A stretch of 64,000 nt of DNA. Origin: Candidatus Zixiibacteriota bacterium. Lineage in GTDB: Bacteria > Zixibacteria > MSB-5A5 > GN15 > FEB-12. The notes beneath the pieces were generated by a model. That model had not been told where the DNA came from. It searched no databases and worked only from the letters and a program-made list of their open reading frames with translations. The stretch is from contig JAOUBJ010000005.1 in assembly GCA_029860345.1 (NCBI GenBank), forward strand, positions 124,001 through 188,000. Direction: 5' to 3'. Position numbers and translations under genes: made by a program. Shown here piece by piece: positions 45,284-53,706 of this stretch (its first letter is position 1; the number at the start of each line of letters is the position of its first letter).

Positions 45284-45313
45284 TTGAATAGACCAAGGCT
45301 GTTTTGGTATTCT
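45284..45313 (+). promoter_or_regulatory. Possible sigma70-type promoter for the 45334 gene
   Basis: TTGAAT (45284-45289) and TATTCT (45308-45313) with an 18-nt spacer, a short distance upstream of the ATG at 45334. Confidence 0.4.
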
Positions 45314-45333
45314 TGTCAGAGAGGATAGATTTC

Positions 45334-46245
45334 ATGGACTACGGACGCATCATCGGTGATTCATTCCGAATAGCCTGGCAACACAAATCGCTATGGGTAT
45401 TTGGCCTCTTCGCCGGCACCGTCGGCTCCGGTCTCAGTTTTGATCCAAGCGCTCGGGATTTCTTCCTGAGGGGGAGCGAATGGCGAGAATCCGTCGAGTC
45501 GGCCGGTTCGTTGATTGGCATGGAATTGGTTTTCGCATGGATAATGATAGTGTTCGTCATCGGCCTGATTCTAATGGCCATGCACTTGGTTTGTCTGCCC
45601 GCTCTGATTGACAGCGTAAATAAAATAGTACGAGGTGGCCTCTTCCAACTGAGCAGTTCCTTTTCCGTGGGGCTGGACTTCTTCTGGCGTTTTCTGGGAC
45701 TGGCGTTGATCTCCATCACGATAGGGTTGATAGGATTCGGACTCAGCGTGATGGTTGGATTAGCAATGCCCGACGTCGATACAGCAATACTGGCTATTGC
45801 CGCGCTGTTGTTTCTGCCCGTGGTGCTGTTCGTTAGTTTCCTCCTCAGTAGCATCTTCGCGCTGGCCCAACGCGCTATGGTGGTGCGAAACGTCGGCATC
45901 GCCGACGGCTTGCATGAAGGCTTCGAACTGCTCAGGCAAAACCTCGGCAGGAGTCTCTTGGTTTTCCTGATCTATATAGGTCTTTCCATCGGAATGGCCT
46001 TCGGCCTCGTGGTGATCCTGCTAATCATCGCAATTCCGGCGATCCTGGTGGTAGTGATTGCAGAAGATGCCTGGGTCTTGATGGTTATCCTCGGTTTCCT
46101 TTTCGGGTTACCACTGTTGATGGCCATGATAGCCTTTATCTCCACAGCGCTGCAAAACCTGTACACGCTTTTTTACTTCGAATTGGTGGAACCGAGAGGA
46201 CAAGTCCCCCCCGGCTCAGCTACCCCGGCGGCCCCGATAGCATAG
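45334..46245 (+). CDS. Polytopic membrane protein of unknown function
   Basis: A 303-residue protein with about six membrane helices. It begins MDYGRIIGDSFRIAWQHKSL followed by WVFGLFAGT, a start often seen in bacterial membrane proteins of the glycerophosphodiester-phosphodiesterase-membrane-domain/DUF7544-like group. The C-terminus is Pro- and Ala-rich. The ATG at 45334 follows GAGAGGAT; the frame opens nine codons earlier without support. No catalytic motif is visible. It lies 41 nt before the PDZ-protein gene on the same strand, so the two may be cotranscribed. Confidence 0.75.
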   Translation: MDYGRIIGDSFRIAWQHKSLWVFGLFAGTVGSGLSFDPSARDFFLRGSEWRESVESAGSLIGMELVFAWIMIVFVIGLILMAMHLVCLPALIDSVNKIVRGGLFQLSSSFSVGLDFFWRFLGLALISITIGLIGFGLSVMVGLAMPDVDTAILAIAALLFLPVVLFVSFLLSSIFALAQRAMVVRNVGIADGLHEGFELLRQNLGRSLLVFLIYIGLSIGMAFGLVVILLIIAIPAILVVVIAEDAWVLMVILGFLFGLPLLMAMIAFISTALQNLYTLFYFELVEPRGQVPPGSATPAAPIA

Positions 46246-46286
46246 TTTTCCTTGCCTTGGAGGGCCCCAACAGGTTATTGTCTGGT

Positions 46287-47468
46287 ATGAAACGGTTCCT
46301 GATCTATACTGTCCTGACGGCGTCGCTGATTGTGTCGGCCTCGGCCCAGGATGCTTTCTATTCAATCTTCAGCTTCAACGGCTTCACGCCCAAGGTAAGT
46401 TTCAATGACCGCTCGACGGCTTTGCAGCACTCTCTTTTTCCAAAACTGTACGACACCCGGTCGGTTCGCACCGACATGCGTTGGCTGGCCGACAACGACA
46501 GCCTGTTGACGGCTTTTTGGCAGAACAAAGGGGACTCCGTTCTGCACATCCTGAGAGAACTGTCCGGCATCGAGTGGTACGAGTCGGAGTTTGATATCTA
46601 CCTGGTCAGGTTCTACCCCACCCTGGGTGCATCCGATCCGTGCATCATTCCGATGGGCGGGATGGGGGACGGGACATCGTTCGAGGTGGCGCCCGATGGT
46701 AATCGGCTCATCTTGAATCTGCTGTTTCAGTTATCACGGCGGATGCTGGCCCAGGCGGTGCAGCCGGAGGACTCGGTGGTGCTCGGTATTGCCTACCATC
46801 CCCTGATGCAGCCGGGACCATACCGGCAGGACAACCTGGCCATGCTGCTGGCTATTACCGCTGCTCACTCCGTTATGGGTTATGATTCGACAATGGATGC
46901 CTGGGCGTCGGCCTTTTGGAAATATCATACGCCGGGCCGCAAGATTCTTGAAAAATACCTGTACAACCAATGGATCCTCAGCCCTGATCGTCCCCTGGCC
47001 GATTGGATCGCTTCCGAATCGTACAGTTCGCCCTTGGTTCGATTGACCCGTCCGCCCAAACCGGTACGGCCGGGCTTCGGCGCCAAGCAGCAGCCGCTGG
47101 TCGACGGTTTGCCGTTCAAGGGGGAGCTTGGTTTCTCGGTCAAGTTTGACGAGTCCGACCGCATGGTGGTGAATCAGATAGATGTCAACCGGTTGGCTTT
47201 CGCCAATGGTCTCCGGGAGGGTGATCGGTTGCATAGGGTGGATGGTCGTCGAGCGAAGAGTCACCGGGAACTGGTCGAACGATTGTTGGCCGGTCTTGAT
47301 GCCGGCGGGACACTGCTTGAGATTGTCCGTGACGGAAAGACCGAGACACTTCTGATGCAGCCATTGAAACCGCTCGACGAGACCGACTACTATTATCTGG
47401 ACGCCTACGACGATTACGACATCGACACCACCGGCACCGCCCCCGACCCGGATGAGGATGAACAGTAG
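46287..47468 (+). CDS. Secreted protein with C-terminal PDZ domain, function unknown
   Basis: A 393-residue protein with a signal peptide (MKRFLIYTVLTASLIVSASA). The body (about 25-270) is a globular region I do not recognise. The C-terminal part (about 280-365) is a PDZ domain: GELGFSVKFDESD, then NRLAFANGLREGDRLHRVDG and LLEIVRDGKTETLLM. The end is acidic (last 25 residues, mostly Asp, Glu and Tyr). There is no protease triad: HxxxH-type or GNSGG motifs are absent, so it is not an obvious HtrA or site-2 protease. The ATG at 46287 starts the signal peptide exactly; the frame upstream adds ten residues from a TTG. Confidence 0.72.
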   Translation: MKRFLIYTVLTASLIVSASAQDAFYSIFSFNGFTPKVSFNDRSTALQHSLFPKLYDTRSVRTDMRWLADNDSLLTAFWQNKGDSVLHILRELSGIEWYESEFDIYLVRFYPTLGASDPCIIPMGGMGDGTSFEVAPDGNRLILNLLFQLSRRMLAQAVQPEDSVVLGIAYHPLMQPGPYRQDNLAMLLAITAAHSVMGYDSTMDAWASAFWKYHTPGRKILEKYLYNQWILSPDRPLADWIASESYSSPLVRLTRPPKPVRPGFGAKQQPLVDGLPFKGELGFSVKFDESDRMVVNQIDVNRLAFANGLREGDRLHRVDGRRAKSHRELVERLLAGLDAGGTLLEIVRDGKTETLLMQPLKPLDETDYYYLDAYDDYDIDTTGTAPDPDEDEQ

Positions 47469-47504
47469 GGGGCGTTGCTCCTTAATGAATTTCCTTGAAA
47501 CCGG

Positions 47505-48455
47505 CTAGCCCTTATCCACCCGCCGCTGCGCTTCCATCTCCAATGTGGTGCGGGTGTAGTCGAAAGTGTCGAGCAGGCGTTGATGATCGGCTGGGGCGGC
47601 ATCAACCAAATCCTGCGGGAAGCGATTCAACAACTGGACGAATCCGGTCATCGAGTAAACGAAAAGAGCCAGGTCGCTGACAGACGTGAAGGGTCGCGTG
47701 ACGGCGTGGACGATCTTAGGTAGCACCATAGGTATCTTCCGGTATCTAATCTGTCTGCCGACGACACGACTGATCCGTTGGGCGGCCTGCTCAAATGACA
47801 CAGCATCTGGACCGGCCATACGAAAACGCAGCCCCGACAAGTCCCGCCGTTCAACAGCCTGGGCGGCAATCTCGCCCATGTCAACAGGCGATATGCACGG
47901 CAGCGCCGGCGGCCCACCACCGGGCACCATCATGCTACTCCCGCGAATCATGCGGAAAAACATCTCCATCGAAGGTGGCGCTCCAAGGACGGTCCAATTG
48001 AAATTCGAATAGGTCAGCGCCTGTTCGACATCGAGCTTGATCTGGGCGATCTCTTTTCTGAGTGCGAAATCGAATCCACCGGGCATGTCTAACCTTATGT
48101 CATAGATGGAGACATAGATCACGCGTGCAACGCCCATTCGCTCAGCCTGGGCGATAACCTGAAGTACCGCGTCTCGTTCGATCATGCGCATGCTTCGAAT
48201 CGACTTGGGGCTGAAGGCAGAGACGCTAATGACTACCGCACGCACACCATCCAGGGCCTGGCTGATCGAAGTCTTCGATACAATATCCCCTTCCACGATC
48301 TCAGGTGATTCACCGAGTAACTTCCGAGCATTACTGGCGCTTCGGCTTAGAACTCTCACCAAGGCGCCCCTGGCCAGGAGATTCCGGACAATGTAGCGGC
48401 CATAATGGCCGGTTCCGCCCAGAACGATGATTGGTTTTCTCTCGGTGTCGTTCAA
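47505..48455 (-). CDS. NmrA-like NAD(P)-binding oxidoreductase
   Basis: A 316-residue atypical short-chain dehydrogenase. The N-terminal Rossmann fold has IIVLGGTGHYGRYIVRNLL (GGTGxxG). The middle shows the NmrA/complex-I-NDUFA9-like pattern with 'RVIYVSIYDIRLD', and no classical YxxxK pair is evident. It may act as a redox sensor or as a reductase on an unknown substrate. The start is a TTG at 48455 with GAGG about 8 nt upstream; there is no ATG before the fold. It lies 13 nt after the methyltransferase-like gene on the same strand. Confidence 0.82.
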   Translation of the reverse strand: MNDTERKPIIVLGGTGHYGRYIVRNLLARGALVRVLSRSASNARKLLGESPEIVEGDIVSKTSISQALDGVRAVVISVSAFSPKSIRSMRMIERDAVLQVIAQAERMGVARVIYVSIYDIRLDMPGGFDFALRKEIAQIKLDVEQALTYSNFNWTVLGAPPSMEMFFRMIRGSSMMVPGGGPPALPCISPVDMGEIAAQAVERRDLSGLRFRMAGPDAVSFEQAAQRISRVVGRQIRYRKIPMVLPKIVHAVTRPFTSVSDLALFVYSMTGFVQLLNRFPQDLVDAAPADHQRLLDTFDYTRTTLEMEAQRRVDKG

Positions 48456-48468
48456 TTAATGCCTCGCT

Positions 48469-49026
48469 TCAAAACAGGAAAGGGATGAACATCCGGGTTC
48501 GCTTCATGTAGTCCTGATAGGCAGCACCGAAAAAGCGAATGTTTTCGGCTTCTTCCATCCTTGCGGTCATTACCAAAAAGTAACTCGCCACCATCGCCAA
48601 GACAATGCCCGGCAGAGAAGGCTGTTTGAAGAAGATACCCCAGGTCAAGAATAGCAATGAACTATAGATCGGATGACGCACATATCGAAAGGCGCCGCCT
48701 GTCACCAACACGGTTGTCTTTTCAATTCCTATCAACGATGAATCCTCTCGCTCACTACTGGGCTTCCCCATCCGACGTAATGAATGAACGCCGTGAATGA
48801 ACCAGTAGGTGCAGATAGTAAGAAGAAGCCACGAGATCAACTGGTGGATACTAAAGGGATCATCAAACCAATTGTCAGTTCTTAGCAGCGCCTGAGCCAG
48901 GATCAGTTCCCAGGCAAAAAAGCGATAGAAGCCGTGGGAGCGCCTATCGCGCAGGCTTGATCGGGACAGCCAGAAAAGTCCGACCGACACGACGATGAAG
49001 ACGGCTTCTTTGTACTGAAACAGCAT
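48469..49026 (-). CDS. ICMT/PEMT-like membrane methyltransferase
   Basis: A 185-residue membrane protein with about five helices. The C-terminal half has the signature of isoprenylcysteine/phospholipid methyltransferases: GAFRYVRHPIYSSLLFLTWG, which binds S-adenosylmethionine, then MEEAENIRFFGAAYQDYMKR and TRMFIPFLF. Bacterial members methylate unknown small molecules or lipids. It is probably cotranscribed with the downstream NmrA-like gene. The substrate is not predictable. Confidence 0.82.
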   Translation of the reverse strand: MLFQYKEAVFIVVSVGLFWLSRSSLRDRRSHGFYRFFAWELILAQALLRTDNWFDDPFSIHQLISWLLLTICTYWFIHGVHSLRRMGKPSSEREDSSLIGIEKTTVLVTGGAFRYVRHPIYSSLLFLTWGIFFKQPSLPGIVLAMVASYFLVMTARMEEAENIRFFGAAYQDYMKRTRMFIPFLF

Positions 49027-49162
49027 CTGTTCTTCTCAGCGGGGTTGTTAGCTTTAGCTGTGGTGTCATCGTCCGAAGATGCAACTAACACCTTCGTGGC
49101 TCCCCTGTCCAGTAGAAATCTACCACCGACCAACAGCGCCATTTCGCCCCAACCCTCCCCAT

Positions 49163-49191
49163 AAAAAAACCCCCGCCGGCTAAGCAGGGGT
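49163..49191 (-). terminator. Intrinsic terminator, leftward
   Basis: On the minus strand, ACCCCTGC and GCGGGGGT pair over 8 bp (one G-U) around a 7-nt loop, followed by a run of seven T. It probably ends transcripts from the kinase operon, whose last stop is at 49574. Confidence 0.7.
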
Positions 49192-49518
49192 CTGGTCTAA
49201 CAAAACTGGCTGGTAAACAACCAAGTTCTGAGACAGGTACCATGCAACCTTTGTGCCGGTTGGTGGCCCCAAGATGGCCTTCCCGATTAAAGCTCCTGCC
49301 GGCAGCACGTTTCGCGGTGATGATTCATACCGGCAGACTCTCAAACAGTCTCCAACAGGCGATTCCTGTAGGTGGACCGTTGACGCCTGTGCAGTCGGGT
49401 GCAGGGTCGGAGACCGTCCAGATGCAACCTGGTTCGGTCATTGAGCAATAACGTGCTTACATCCGGGCCAAAAGAGAGATTCCGGGCCTGGTGTAGAGCC
49501 TGTCTGGTGCCTGTTCGT

Positions 49519-49544
49519 TCACCCTTCGACTACGCTCAGGGTGA
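49519..49544. repeat. TCGACTNCGCTC hairpin family member
   Basis: TCACCCT and AGGGTGA pair over 7 bp around TCGACTACGCTC. Confidence 0.75.
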
Positions 49545-49573
49545 CAGGGCCAGCTGCTCTCTGGGTGGCCTGG

Positions 49574-51262
49574 TCAGGCCGAGACAGGCGTATCGACGCA
49601 GATATCGGCCAAAGGGAAGGTAGTGGTGATTGATGTGCCCTGAGACAGGGCTGACTCTATAGACAACTTGCCGCCGTGATTCTCTATGATTCGCTTGCAA
49701 ACAAGCAGACCAAAGCCGTGGCCGTCCTTTTTGGTAGTGAACTTTTCAGCAAAAGCCTTCTCCAACAGGGCCGGCTCCATACCGGCCCCTGAGTCACTGA
49801 TGGTCATGGCAAACATTCCATGGGCGCGGTCGATGGTGATACCCACGTTAATCTCGCGTCGGGCGCATTCGATAGTTGCATCGGCGGCGTTGTTGAACAG
49901 GTTGTACAGCAACTGCTGGATATGGGTGGCATCGGCTTCAAACAGAATCGGATCTTTCAGAGCTGCAATGTTGAGAGACACGCCGGCAAACCGCTTTTGT
50001 GGTTTGAGATAGTCGACCACCTCCATCAGAAGCTGATCGAACCGAATGGCTTCCTTCTTCGAAGCGATCGGCGTCAGGTCCATCAAGTTCCCGGTGAAGG
50101 TCTTGATCTTATCGATGTTATCGAGAATCGCATGGAGATACCTGGGGAGTTCGTCGTAGTTCTGCTTTTTGAGATGGAAATCCAGGAGCGACAGGTTGCC
50201 GGTGACGACACCCAGGAAATTGTTCAGCTCGTGGCCGATCTCGGCCGACATCTCACCACGCGTGGCCATTTTCTCAAGCTGAATGGTCTCATCCTGTAGC
50301 TCTTTGAGACGTGCGTAGGCATCCTTGGCTTCTTCCAATAGAGTAATATTCTCAAGCGATAAGGCCAACTGGCTGGCGGTGATGGAGAGAAAGGTCAAAT
50401 CGGTCTCTTTCAATGTATCCGATTCCTGATTTAGACCTATCATAAGCAGCCCATAGTGAGACCCGGCGCGACTCAGCGGCACCGTCACCACACGATGGGT
50501 CGGTTCCAGACAGGGCGGAAACAAGTATTCAACCAGGGAGGGGTCGGGACAGGCCAGGTACAAGGGATGTTGATGAATGTCGTTGACATAAAACGGAGCT
50601 TCCAACAGTTCCGGATCGATGGCGCTCAGGCAGGCCGTCAGGGGCTGATCGGCCAGCGTGGTTTCTTCGGTCTGGTCATCGACGATGGAGACCCTTCTGC
50701 AGTCTGCCCCGAGGCTGTCCCAGTAGAGGGCGACGCCGTGCGTCGAACGGCAGTGGACCATGGCGAATTTCAAAGAAAGAGTGGTAAGCGACTTTCGATC
50801 TCCGGCCGTATAAAGCATCTGACTCAGGTCCGAGAGACGTTCAAGCTGGACGCCGCCGTCTTTGTCGGCCGCCAATTGACGAATTTTCAGGACTGCTTTG
50901 TCGACCGCCTGTCTGATCTCCTTCAGTTCGAACGGTTTTAGAATATACTCAAAAGCACCCTGCTTGATAGCATCCTTGGCAGAGTTCAGGTCGGCATAGC
51001 CGGTGATGAAGATGACCACAACGTCGGGACGAACCTCACGCGCTTTTGCGGCCAACTCGATGCCATTCATGTGCGGCATACGAATATCGGTTATAATCAG
51101 ATCGACCGGAGTCTCTTCAACCAGTTTCAAGGCGTCAGGACCGTTGGACGCAACCTGGACCAGATGCCCTTCATCCTCCAGCATGTCGCGTACCAGGGAG
51201 AGGACGATTTCCTCGTCATCAGCCACGACAACATGGACGGGTTTTTCGTCAGTCTGGGTCAT
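49574..51262 (-). CDS. Receiver-GAF-histidine kinase hybrid (cytoplasmic)
   Basis: A 562-residue protein. Receiver domain (about 8-125) with LIITDIRMPHMNGIE (phospho-Asp) and the conserved Lys in FEYILKPFELKEIRQ. A GAF-like sensory region follows (about 145-320), then a coiled coil and a kinase: GHELNNFLGVVTGNLSLLDF (His), NLFNNAADATIE (N), DSGAGM (G1) and GHGFGLLVCK (G2). Placing the receiver before the kinase means a phosphorylated receiver could switch the kinase. Its start overlaps the stop of the single-domain receiver by 4 nt, so the two are translationally coupled. It is the last gene of the five-gene signalling operon. Confidence 0.92.
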   Translation of the reverse strand: MTQTDEKPVHVVVADDEEIVLSLVRDMLEDEGHLVQVASNGPDALKLVEETPVDLIITDIRMPHMNGIELAAKAREVRPDVVVIFITGYADLNSAKDAIKQGAFEYILKPFELKEIRQAVDKAVLKIRQLAADKDGGVQLERLSDLSQMLYTAGDRKSLTTLSLKFAMVHCRSTHGVALYWDSLGADCRRVSIVDDQTEETTLADQPLTACLSAIDPELLEAPFYVNDIHQHPLYLACPDPSLVEYLFPPCLEPTHRVVTVPLSRAGSHYGLLMIGLNQESDTLKETDLTFLSITASQLALSLENITLLEEAKDAYARLKELQDETIQLEKMATRGEMSAEIGHELNNFLGVVTGNLSLLDFHLKKQNYDELPRYLHAILDNIDKIKTFTGNLMDLTPIASKKEAIRFDQLLMEVVDYLKPQKRFAGVSLNIAALKDPILFEADATHIQQLLYNLFNNAADATIECARREINVGITIDRAHGMFAMTISDSGAGMEPALLEKAFAEKFTTKKDGHGFGLLVCKRIIENHGGKLSIESALSQGTSITTTFPLADICVDTPVSA

Positions 51263-51627
51263 AGCGAAAGTGCTTTTGAGAGAACCTCTTCAACGGTTCG
51301 AGTGACCTCTTCCAGATCGAACGGTTTGGTCAGACAACCATAGGCGCCTGCCTCCTGAGCCAGTCGTGCCAGTTCATCGGGCAGGGAGTCGGTCATTATG
51401 AAACGTGAGGATGGACGGGCCGCCGTCACCTCGGTAAACACCTGATAACCATTTTTCCGAGGCATGTGTAAGTCACACAGGATAATGTCAAAGTCGCCAT
51501 CCAGCGCCTGCTCGATACCATACTGACCGTCGACGGCTGAATCGACCTGATGACCTTGCTCACTCAAGTATTCGGTCAAAAGTTCTCTGATAACCTCTGA
51601 ATCGTCCACAATCAAAATCCGAGCCAT
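51259..51627 (-). CDS. Single-domain response regulator (CheY-like)
   Basis: A 122-residue receiver domain only. Acidic pocket in ILIVDDSE, phospho-acceptor Asp in FDIILCDLHMPRKNGYQV and Lys in YGCLTKPFDLEEV. The Ser/Thr switch region reads RFIMTDSLPDE. There is no output domain, so it must act by protein contact or pass phosphate on. It lies 8 nt after the preceding receiver gene. Confidence 0.92.
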   Translation of the reverse strand: MARILIVDDSEVIRELLTEYLSEQGHQVDSAVDGQYGIEQALDGDFDIILCDLHMPRKNGYQVFTEVTAARPSSRFIMTDSLPDELARLAQEAGAYGCLTKPFDLEEVTRTVEEVLSKALSL

Positions 51628-51635
51628 GAGTTACC

Positions 51636-52007
51636 TCACTGGGCGATACATTCAGCCACTGTGTTCATTAGGTCCGAGATCGAGAACGGCTTGGATAGAA
51701 ACGCACACGCGCCACCCTTGGCCGAATCGCTGACGGAGAACAGAGTAGAGTAACCGCTGATGACCACAACCTGATAGTTTGGGTCCTGTTCGCGAGCGAA
51801 TTTCACCACTTCTTCACCCGATACTCGGGGCATTTTCAGGTCGGTGATAATCAGATCGTATTTTGTCGACTTGATTTTTTCGATAGCTTCGTCACCGTCA
51901 CAGGCCGTTGAAACCTGATAGTCTTCGCCGAGAACCTCAAGAAGAAACTCTCGGATGATCTCCTCATCATCTACAACTAAAATGGATTTGGCGGCTGAAT
52001 CCTGCAT
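51636..52007 (-). CDS. Single-domain response regulator (CheY-like)
   Basis: A 123-residue receiver domain only. SILVVDDEEIIREFLLEVLG, Asp in YDLIITDLKMPRVSGEEV and Lys in CAFLSKPFSISDL. The ATG at 52007 follows AGGA closely; the open frame extends further upstream into the kinase gene but has no domain there. It begins 10 nt after the kinase stop and is the likely first phosphate acceptor. Confidence 0.92.
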   Translation of the reverse strand: MQDSAAKSILVVDDEEIIREFLLEVLGEDYQVSTACDGDEAIEKIKSTKYDLIITDLKMPRVSGEEVVKFAREQDPNYQVVVISGYSTLFSVSDSAKGGACAFLSKPFSISDLMNTVAECIAQ

Positions 52008-52017
52008 GGTCCTAAGT

Positions 52018-53706
52018 TCAAACCTGTACGTCAGACTGTTTTGGTACCGTCTCACTTGAATTATCGGAAGCTGAGGCCGGTTTCTGAACAGGCAGAATAA
52101 GAGTAAACTTGGTTCCCCGACTAACGACCGAGTCGACTTTAATCTCGCCGCCGTGATCCTTGATAATACCGTAGCTGACCGAGAGCCCCAGTCCTGTTCC
52201 CTTGCCGACTTCTTTGGTGGTGAAGAACGGCTCGAATATCTTCTTGATCGTCTCCGGTTCAATGCCACTGCCCTGGTCGGCGATTTGCACTTCGACCGCT
52301 CCGCCGAACTCTCCCAGGGCCGGACTGAATCGCGACTTGATGCTAATCACACCCTGAGGCTTGGAAGCATGCATGGCATTGATAATCAAATTGGTGAATA
52401 CTTGCTGCAACTGTCCGCCACTTCCCTGGATGATCGGCAGATTACTATCGAGTTCAAGACTCAACTCGATCTGGTTCATGTGTAGCTGATGCTCCACAAA
52501 GGTGACAGTATCCTCTATGGTCGCGTTGATATCGACATCTTCAAACTCGGTGGCCCGCCGTGAACGCGAGAACCTGAGAAGGTTTTGGACAATAGCCTTA
52601 CAACGCCGCGCCTGGGTCTCGATATCGGTAAGGTAGCGAATGAAGCTCATCATCTCCTTGTTGTCGGGATCGGCGGTTTTCTTCTTCTTCATCTTCTCCA
52701 GAGCGAATTGAGCATAACCCAGAATCCCGCCAAGTGGGTTGTTCAGTTCATGGGCGACTCCGGCTGCAAGTTGACCGATAGCACTCATCTTCTCTGACTG
52801 GATCAACTGAGCCTGGGCATCTTCAAGTTCCAGGGTGCGCTGGATGATTTTCTCTTCGAGAGTACGGTTGTATTCCTCAATTTCGTTTCGTGTTTGCTGC
52901 AACGACTCAATCATCTTGTTAAATGTATTGGCCAGTTGACCGAGCTCGTCACTTTGATTTACACTTACACGCTGACTCAGATCCCCTCGTGCTACCTGGT
53001 CTGTTACATCGACCAGCATCTGTACCGGTTTGGTCACAAACCGAACAATGAAGGTGATAAAGAGAATAGTGATAGCCACGACCAGCAGGGTAAGGATTAT
53101 AGCGGCCACTCTCGCTTCAGCAATAGCCTCATTGACCGCTTCGAGGCTCAAAACCAGTTTGATGTCCCCGAGGTGTTCGCGAACAAAGGTCTTGGTCAAG
53201 GAACGATCAATACCACCTGTGATGCCGAGATTTTCGCGATCCAGTTTTTCCACCCGTGACATCACCGGGTAGTTCATTTCGATGTAGACCTTGCCTGTGG
53301 CGTCTTCAACGTAGTAGTCATGGCAGTAGGCGGCATCGGGATCGTTGGGGTGGCTGATTTCTCTGAGCCGAATTGCCGAATCTACATCCCACTGTCCGAG
53401 TTGCGAGAGTATCTCACCCTCAAGGTTGTAGATTGTCGCACACCGAATATCCTCGAAAACCGAGAACTTGTCCAGCAATTCATCCAGTTCCTGCGTGTCC
53501 TCAAACAACACGCCGCTTTCGGCTTGCAGGGCGAGTATGCGAACCATTGTCTCGCCGTTCTTTTCGAGCCCCAAGCGGAAACCGTCTTCCTGTCTCTGGA
53601 TCAGATAGGCGCTCATCACAAAAATGGAGCAAACCAGGATAACCGATATCGGCGCCACGAATTTGGTGCGAAGCTTGCAGCGGCTAATCATGCTCGGGAG
53701 GTTCAT
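52018..53706 (-). CDS. Membrane sensor histidine kinase with HAMP domain
   Basis: A 562-residue kinase. First membrane helix at about 17-37, an extracytoplasmic sensor region of about 165 residues, second helix at about 203-227, then HAMP (about 228-282, VTKPVQMLVDVTDQVARGDL). A coiled coil and the kinase core follow: GVAHELNNPLGGILGYAQF (His), NLIINAMHAS (N), DQGSGIEP (G1), FEPFFTTKEVGKG (F) and GTGLGLSVSYG (G2). Its start overlaps the solute-binding-protein stop by 4 nt (ATGA), strong support for joint function: the binding protein probably presents its ligand to this sensor domain. Two receivers follow directly. Confidence 0.94.
   Translation of the reverse strand: MNLPSMISRCKLRTKFVAPISVILVCSIFVMSAYLIQRQEDGFRLGLEKNGETMVRILALQAESGVLFEDTQELDELLDKFSVFEDIRCATIYNLEGEILSQLGQWDVDSAIRLREISHPNDPDAAYCHDYYVEDATGKVYIEMNYPVMSRVEKLDRENLGITGGIDRSLTKTFVREHLGDIKLVLSLEAVNEAIAEARVAAIILTLLVVAITILFITFIVRFVTKPVQMLVDVTDQVARGDLSQRVSVNQSDELGQLANTFNKMIESLQQTRNEIEEYNRTLEEKIIQRTLELEDAQAQLIQSEKMSAIGQLAAGVAHELNNPLGGILGYAQFALEKMKKKKTADPDNKEMMSFIRYLTDIETQARRCKAIVQNLLRFSRSRRATEFEDVDINATIEDTVTFVEHQLHMNQIELSLELDSNLPIIQGSGGQLQQVFTNLIINAMHASKPQGVISIKSRFSPALGEFGGAVEVQIADQGSGIEPETIKKIFEPFFTTKEVGKGTGLGLSVSYGIIKDHGGEIKVDSVVSRGTKFTLILPVQKPASASDNSSETVPKQSDVQV

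Larger units (their letters stand above)
49027..49573. other. Intergenic region with terminator, hairpin and degenerate coding-like repeats
   Basis: About 545 bases. It holds an intrinsic terminator for leftward transcription (49163-49191) and a hairpin-family member (49519-49544). Between them, about 49230-49450, two short stretches on the plus strand read similarly in different frames ('VPVGGP' and 'IPVGGP' phrases, about 135 bases apart). No full gene is supported; it could be a decayed small gene or the 3' untranslated region of the kinase operon. Confidence 0.45.

Noticed and set aside
49192-49450. Possible c-di-GMP (GEMM) riboswitch on the minus strand
   Set aside because: A 'GCACAGGCGTCAACGG' stretch recalls the motif, but the conserved CACAGGGCAAACC core and the second stem are absent.
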